A program made the position numbers and the translations under genes. A model generated the notes under the pieces. It ran no database searches, was not told where the DNA came from, and saw nothing but the letters and a program-made list of their open reading frames with translations. DNA of 15,982 bases. It comes from an uncultured Treponema sp. Lineage in GTDB: Bacteria > Spirochaetota > Spirochaetia > Treponematales > Treponemataceae. The stretch is taken from positions 1 to 15,982 of the forward strand of contig CAKUWD010000052.1 in assembly GCA_934699065.1 (NCBI GenBank), written 5' to 3'. Of the stretch, positions 14,225 through 15,982 are shown one piece after another (position 1 is the first letter of the stretch; each line of letters begins with the position of its first letter).

Positions 14225-14803
14225 TTAGCGACGTTTGCTTACAGCTATTCTGTCGCCGACTTCATAAAAGGTAGTTTCGAATTCCTGATTAGTCCGGAGG
14301 TACTCTGCGTACTTCTGGATTTTTTTTACCAGTTTCTTTGTAGAGTAGTTGTGGGTGAGGGAAAGGTCGTCTACCATGCCGTGGAAGGAAAGGTTGTCGC
14401 TTATGATTACTCCGCCGGGGGCCAGATTTGCCTTGTATTTTTCGAAAAATTTAATGTACTGGGCTTTTGCGGCGTCTATAAAAATCAGATCAAAAAGGCC
14501 TTCAAGGGGGCATGTAAGGGCATCTGCGTGGATGGCGGTGATGCGGTCTGAAAGTCCTGCGGTCTTAAAGTTTTCTACAGCTTTAAGGTGGCGGTCTATG
14601 TCGAGTTCTATTGTAGTTACTTTTATATCGTCTGCAAGGCCTGCAAAGCGGATTGAAGAATATCCGATGGCAGTTCCTATTTCGAGGATATTTTTGCAAC
14701 TGTGCTCCTTGATGAAATCGCAGATAAAATCACAGCCTTCATCCTGCATGATTGGAACTGCCTCTCGGCTTGCATATGCTTTTATTGAAAGTAAATTGTC
14801 CAT
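14225..14803 (-). CDS. Class I SAM-dependent O-methyltransferase (YrrM/TrmR-like)
   Basis: 192 residues of the family-3 O-methyltransferase fold. The SAM site is 'ILEIGTAIGYSS' (39-50), followed by 'TIELDIDRHLKAVENF' (64-79). The metal-ligand motifs are 'FDLIFIDAAKAQY' (104-116) and 'ISDNLSFHG' (134-142). The nearest known types are caffeoyl-CoA-like methyltransferases and the tRNA wobble-uridine enzyme TrmR. The tRNA role is more plausible in a bacterium but is not proved by sequence. It lies 51 bp downstream of tyrA with a repeat hairpin between them, and has only a weak AGGG ribosome site. Confidence 0.88.
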   Translation of the reverse strand: MDNLLSIKAYASREAVPIMQDEGCDFICDFIKEHSCKNILEIGTAIGYSSIRFAGLADDIKVTTIELDIDRHLKAVENFKTAGLSDRITAIHADALTCPLEGLFDLIFIDAAKAQYIKFFEKYKANLAPGGVIISDNLSFHGMVDDLSLTHNYSTKKLVKKIQKYAEYLRTNQEFETTFYEVGDRIAVSKRR

Positions 14804-14817
14804 AATCGCCCTGTTGT

Positions 14818-14844
14818 GTCATGCTGAACTTGTTTCAGCATGAC
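14818..14844. repeat. Perfect hairpin repeat gtcatgctgaa-cttgt-ttcagcatgac
   Basis: An 11-bp perfect stem with a 5-nt loop between tyrA and the methyltransferase gene. It is the simple form of the first hairpin in the element at 11807-11911. It could cause partial termination or mark an mRNA processing site within the operon. Confidence 0.7.
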
Positions 14845-14854
14845 GGTATTGCCT

Positions 14855-15724
14855 TTAATTCTTTTGCATCTGAATGCGCTTTGTTCGCACATCTTGTAGC
14901 AGTGATTTTAGCACATCTGCGTCCTGTGTTTCAATCAGTTTTTTAAGATTGTCCAGCTGAGCTTCAAAGTTTTCTATGTGAGCTACAAGTTTTTCCCGGT
15001 TGGCAAGAAAGAGCTCTGTCCAAAGGGGTGCGTTTATCATGGCAATTCGGGTGAGGTCTTCAAAAGAACCACCGCCAAAACTTGTGATTTCCGGGTCTCC
15101 GGCACTTTCTACCATGGCGCTTGCCACAACGTGGCATAACTGAGAAGTGAAGCCAATCTTGTTGTCGTGGGTATCAGCATCAACTTCGGTAATGCGGGTA
15201 AAGCCCATACCGTGGATGATTTTGCGGAACTTTTCAACGACAGCTTCGTCTTCATATCCATTCTTTGGCTTAATCAGAATATAATTGTGATTCAAAAAGT
15301 ATTCGCCACGAGAGGCTGCAAAGCCTTCTTTTTCGCCGCCTGCCATAGGGTGTCCTAAAATCAGGTGAGCATTTGCTGGTTTGATTTCTTCAAAGGCCAG
15401 TGAGAGGTCGTGTTTTACACCGCTTATGTCGGTTATGATTGCTCCGTCTTTAAAATCATTCTTATGCTTGCGGAAAAAGTTCAGGGTTGCGGCCGGGTAG
15501 AGACAGACAAAAACCATGTCAGCCTGGGCCAGCATTTCTTTAGTTTCGCCTGGTGTAAAGGAGTGGTCGATGATTCCTGAAGTCAGGGCGGCAGAAAGTG
15601 ACTCTTCATTTTTGTCGAGTGCAAAAATTTTGCCGTCCTGGTCATCGCGGCCGATTATGTTTGAGCGGATTGCCTTTGCGACAGAACCGCCCATTATTCC
15701 TAATCCTACGATTGCGTAAATCAT
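14855..15724 (-). CDS. tyrA: Prephenate dehydrogenase
   Basis: Oxidative decarboxylation of prephenate to 4-hydroxyphenylpyruvate in tyrosine synthesis (an arogenate-using variant cannot be excluded). The 289 residues contain the NAD site GLGIMGGS (7-14), the substrate-site GHPMAGGEKEG (124-134) with His125, the 'TSQLCHVVASAM' helix (193-204) with His198, and the 'GGSFEDLTRIA' segment (218-228). There is no chorismate mutase or ACT domain. Its ATG overlaps the stop of the upstream DAHP synthase gene in an ATGA arrangement, so the two are translationally coupled. Confidence 0.94.
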   Translation of the reverse strand: MIYAIVGLGIMGGSVAKAIRSNIIGRDDQDGKIFALDKNEESLSAALTSGIIDHSFTPGETKEMLAQADMVFVCLYPAATLNFFRKHKNDFKDGAIITDISGVKHDLSLAFEEIKPANAHLILGHPMAGGEKEGFAASRGEYFLNHNYILIKPKNGYEDEAVVEKFRKIIHGMGFTRITEVDADTHDNKIGFTSQLCHVVASAMVESAGDPEITSFGGGSFEDLTRIAMINAPLWTELFLANREKLVAHIENFEAQLDNLKKLIETQDADVLKSLLQDVRTKRIQMQKN

Positions 15725-15982
15725 ACCTGGCGTCCATTGATTTCGGCAATTTTTGGAAGAATCTTCATAAGCTGGGCAAACTCAGTCGGGTGCAAAGACT
15801 GCTCTCCGTCGCAGAGTGCCTTTTCAGGATTGTTGTGAACTTCGATAATCAGACCGTCTGTGTTGCAGGCAACAGCTGCCTTTGCGAGTTCAGGTACCAT
15901 CCAGCGCTGACCACAGGCATGGCTTGGGTCAATGATGATTGGAAGATGGCTTACCTTGTGAAGGTATGGAACAATGCTTACA
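15721..15982 (-). CDS. aroF: 3-deoxy-7-phosphoheptulonate (DAHP) synthase, type I-beta-like, C-terminal part
   Basis: The frame runs in from the right edge and ends at TGA 15721-15723; only the last 86 codons are visible. The C-terminal signature is clear: 'LPIIIDPSHACGQRW', 'VPELAKAAVACNTDGLIIEVHNNPEKALCDGEQSLHPTEF'. His in DPSHA, the Glu/His of IIEVH and the Asp of CDGEQ match the family's metal and substrate ligands. The enzyme opens the shikimate pathway by joining phosphoenolpyruvate and erythrose 4-phosphate. The symbol is tentative, because any N-terminal regulatory domain is outside the window. Confidence 0.9.
   Translation of the reverse strand, partial: VSIVPYLHKVSHLPIIIDPSHACGQRWMVPELAKAAVACNTDGLIIEVHNNPEKALCDGEQSLHPTEFAQLMKILPKIAEINGRQV

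Noticed and set aside
11807..14844. Set of spaced palindromes as a CRISPR array
   Set aside because: The units are separated by genes, differ in length and orientation, and have no regular spacers or cas genes.

Overview
The window looks like part of the chromosome of a host-associated spirochaete, most likely a Treponema (moderate confidence). The reasons are a SpoIIE phosphatase - STAS - SpoIIE-type signalling locus of a kind I recall from Treponema, a lemA/TPM cluster, a moderately AT-rich base composition, and intergenic spaces full of palindromic repeats. No phage, insertion sequence, CRISPR array, tRNA or rRNA was found. The gene set is mostly core metabolism and signalling.

Left part (1-3610, + strand): three tightly packed genes form a partner-switching type regulatory operon. 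They are the C-terminal part of a SpoIIE-family phosphatase (cut by the window edge), a large polytopic membrane protein with its own SpoIIE phosphatase domain, and a small STAS protein. The STAS protein lacks the usual phosphorylatable serine, and the membrane phosphatase has Glu at the first metal-ligand position. No anti-sigma kinase lies nearby.

Middle (3611-8904, - strand): a 159-bp palindrome separates the operon from convergent leuS. leuS has a good sigma-70 promoter and a roughly 105-nt leader with two hairpins, one of which covers its ribosome binding site. Upstream of leuS is a znuC-znuB-lipoprotein operon for zinc or manganese uptake, without its solute-binding protein in view. The lipoprotein's signal peptide is almost wholly encoded by a GC-rich palindromic repeat.

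A perfect 21-bp Fur/Zur-type operator lies between znuC and a divergent six-TM methyl-accepting chemotaxis protein (9019-10917, + strand). A 113-bp palindrome follows, probably a bidirectional terminator, then convergent adk.

Right part: lemA and two TPM-domain genes form a + strand envelope operon (11927-14122), interrupted by palindromic repeats. Convergent to it is a - strand operon of a DAHP synthase (cut by the window end), tyrA (ATGA overlap) and a class I O-methyltransferase. The first two belong to aromatic amino acid synthesis.

The most unusual features are the altered partner-switch residues, the repeat-derived signal peptide, the metal operator shared between a transporter and a chemoreceptor, the structured leuS leader, and at least two families of dispersed palindromes. 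I see no single new multi-gene defence-type system.
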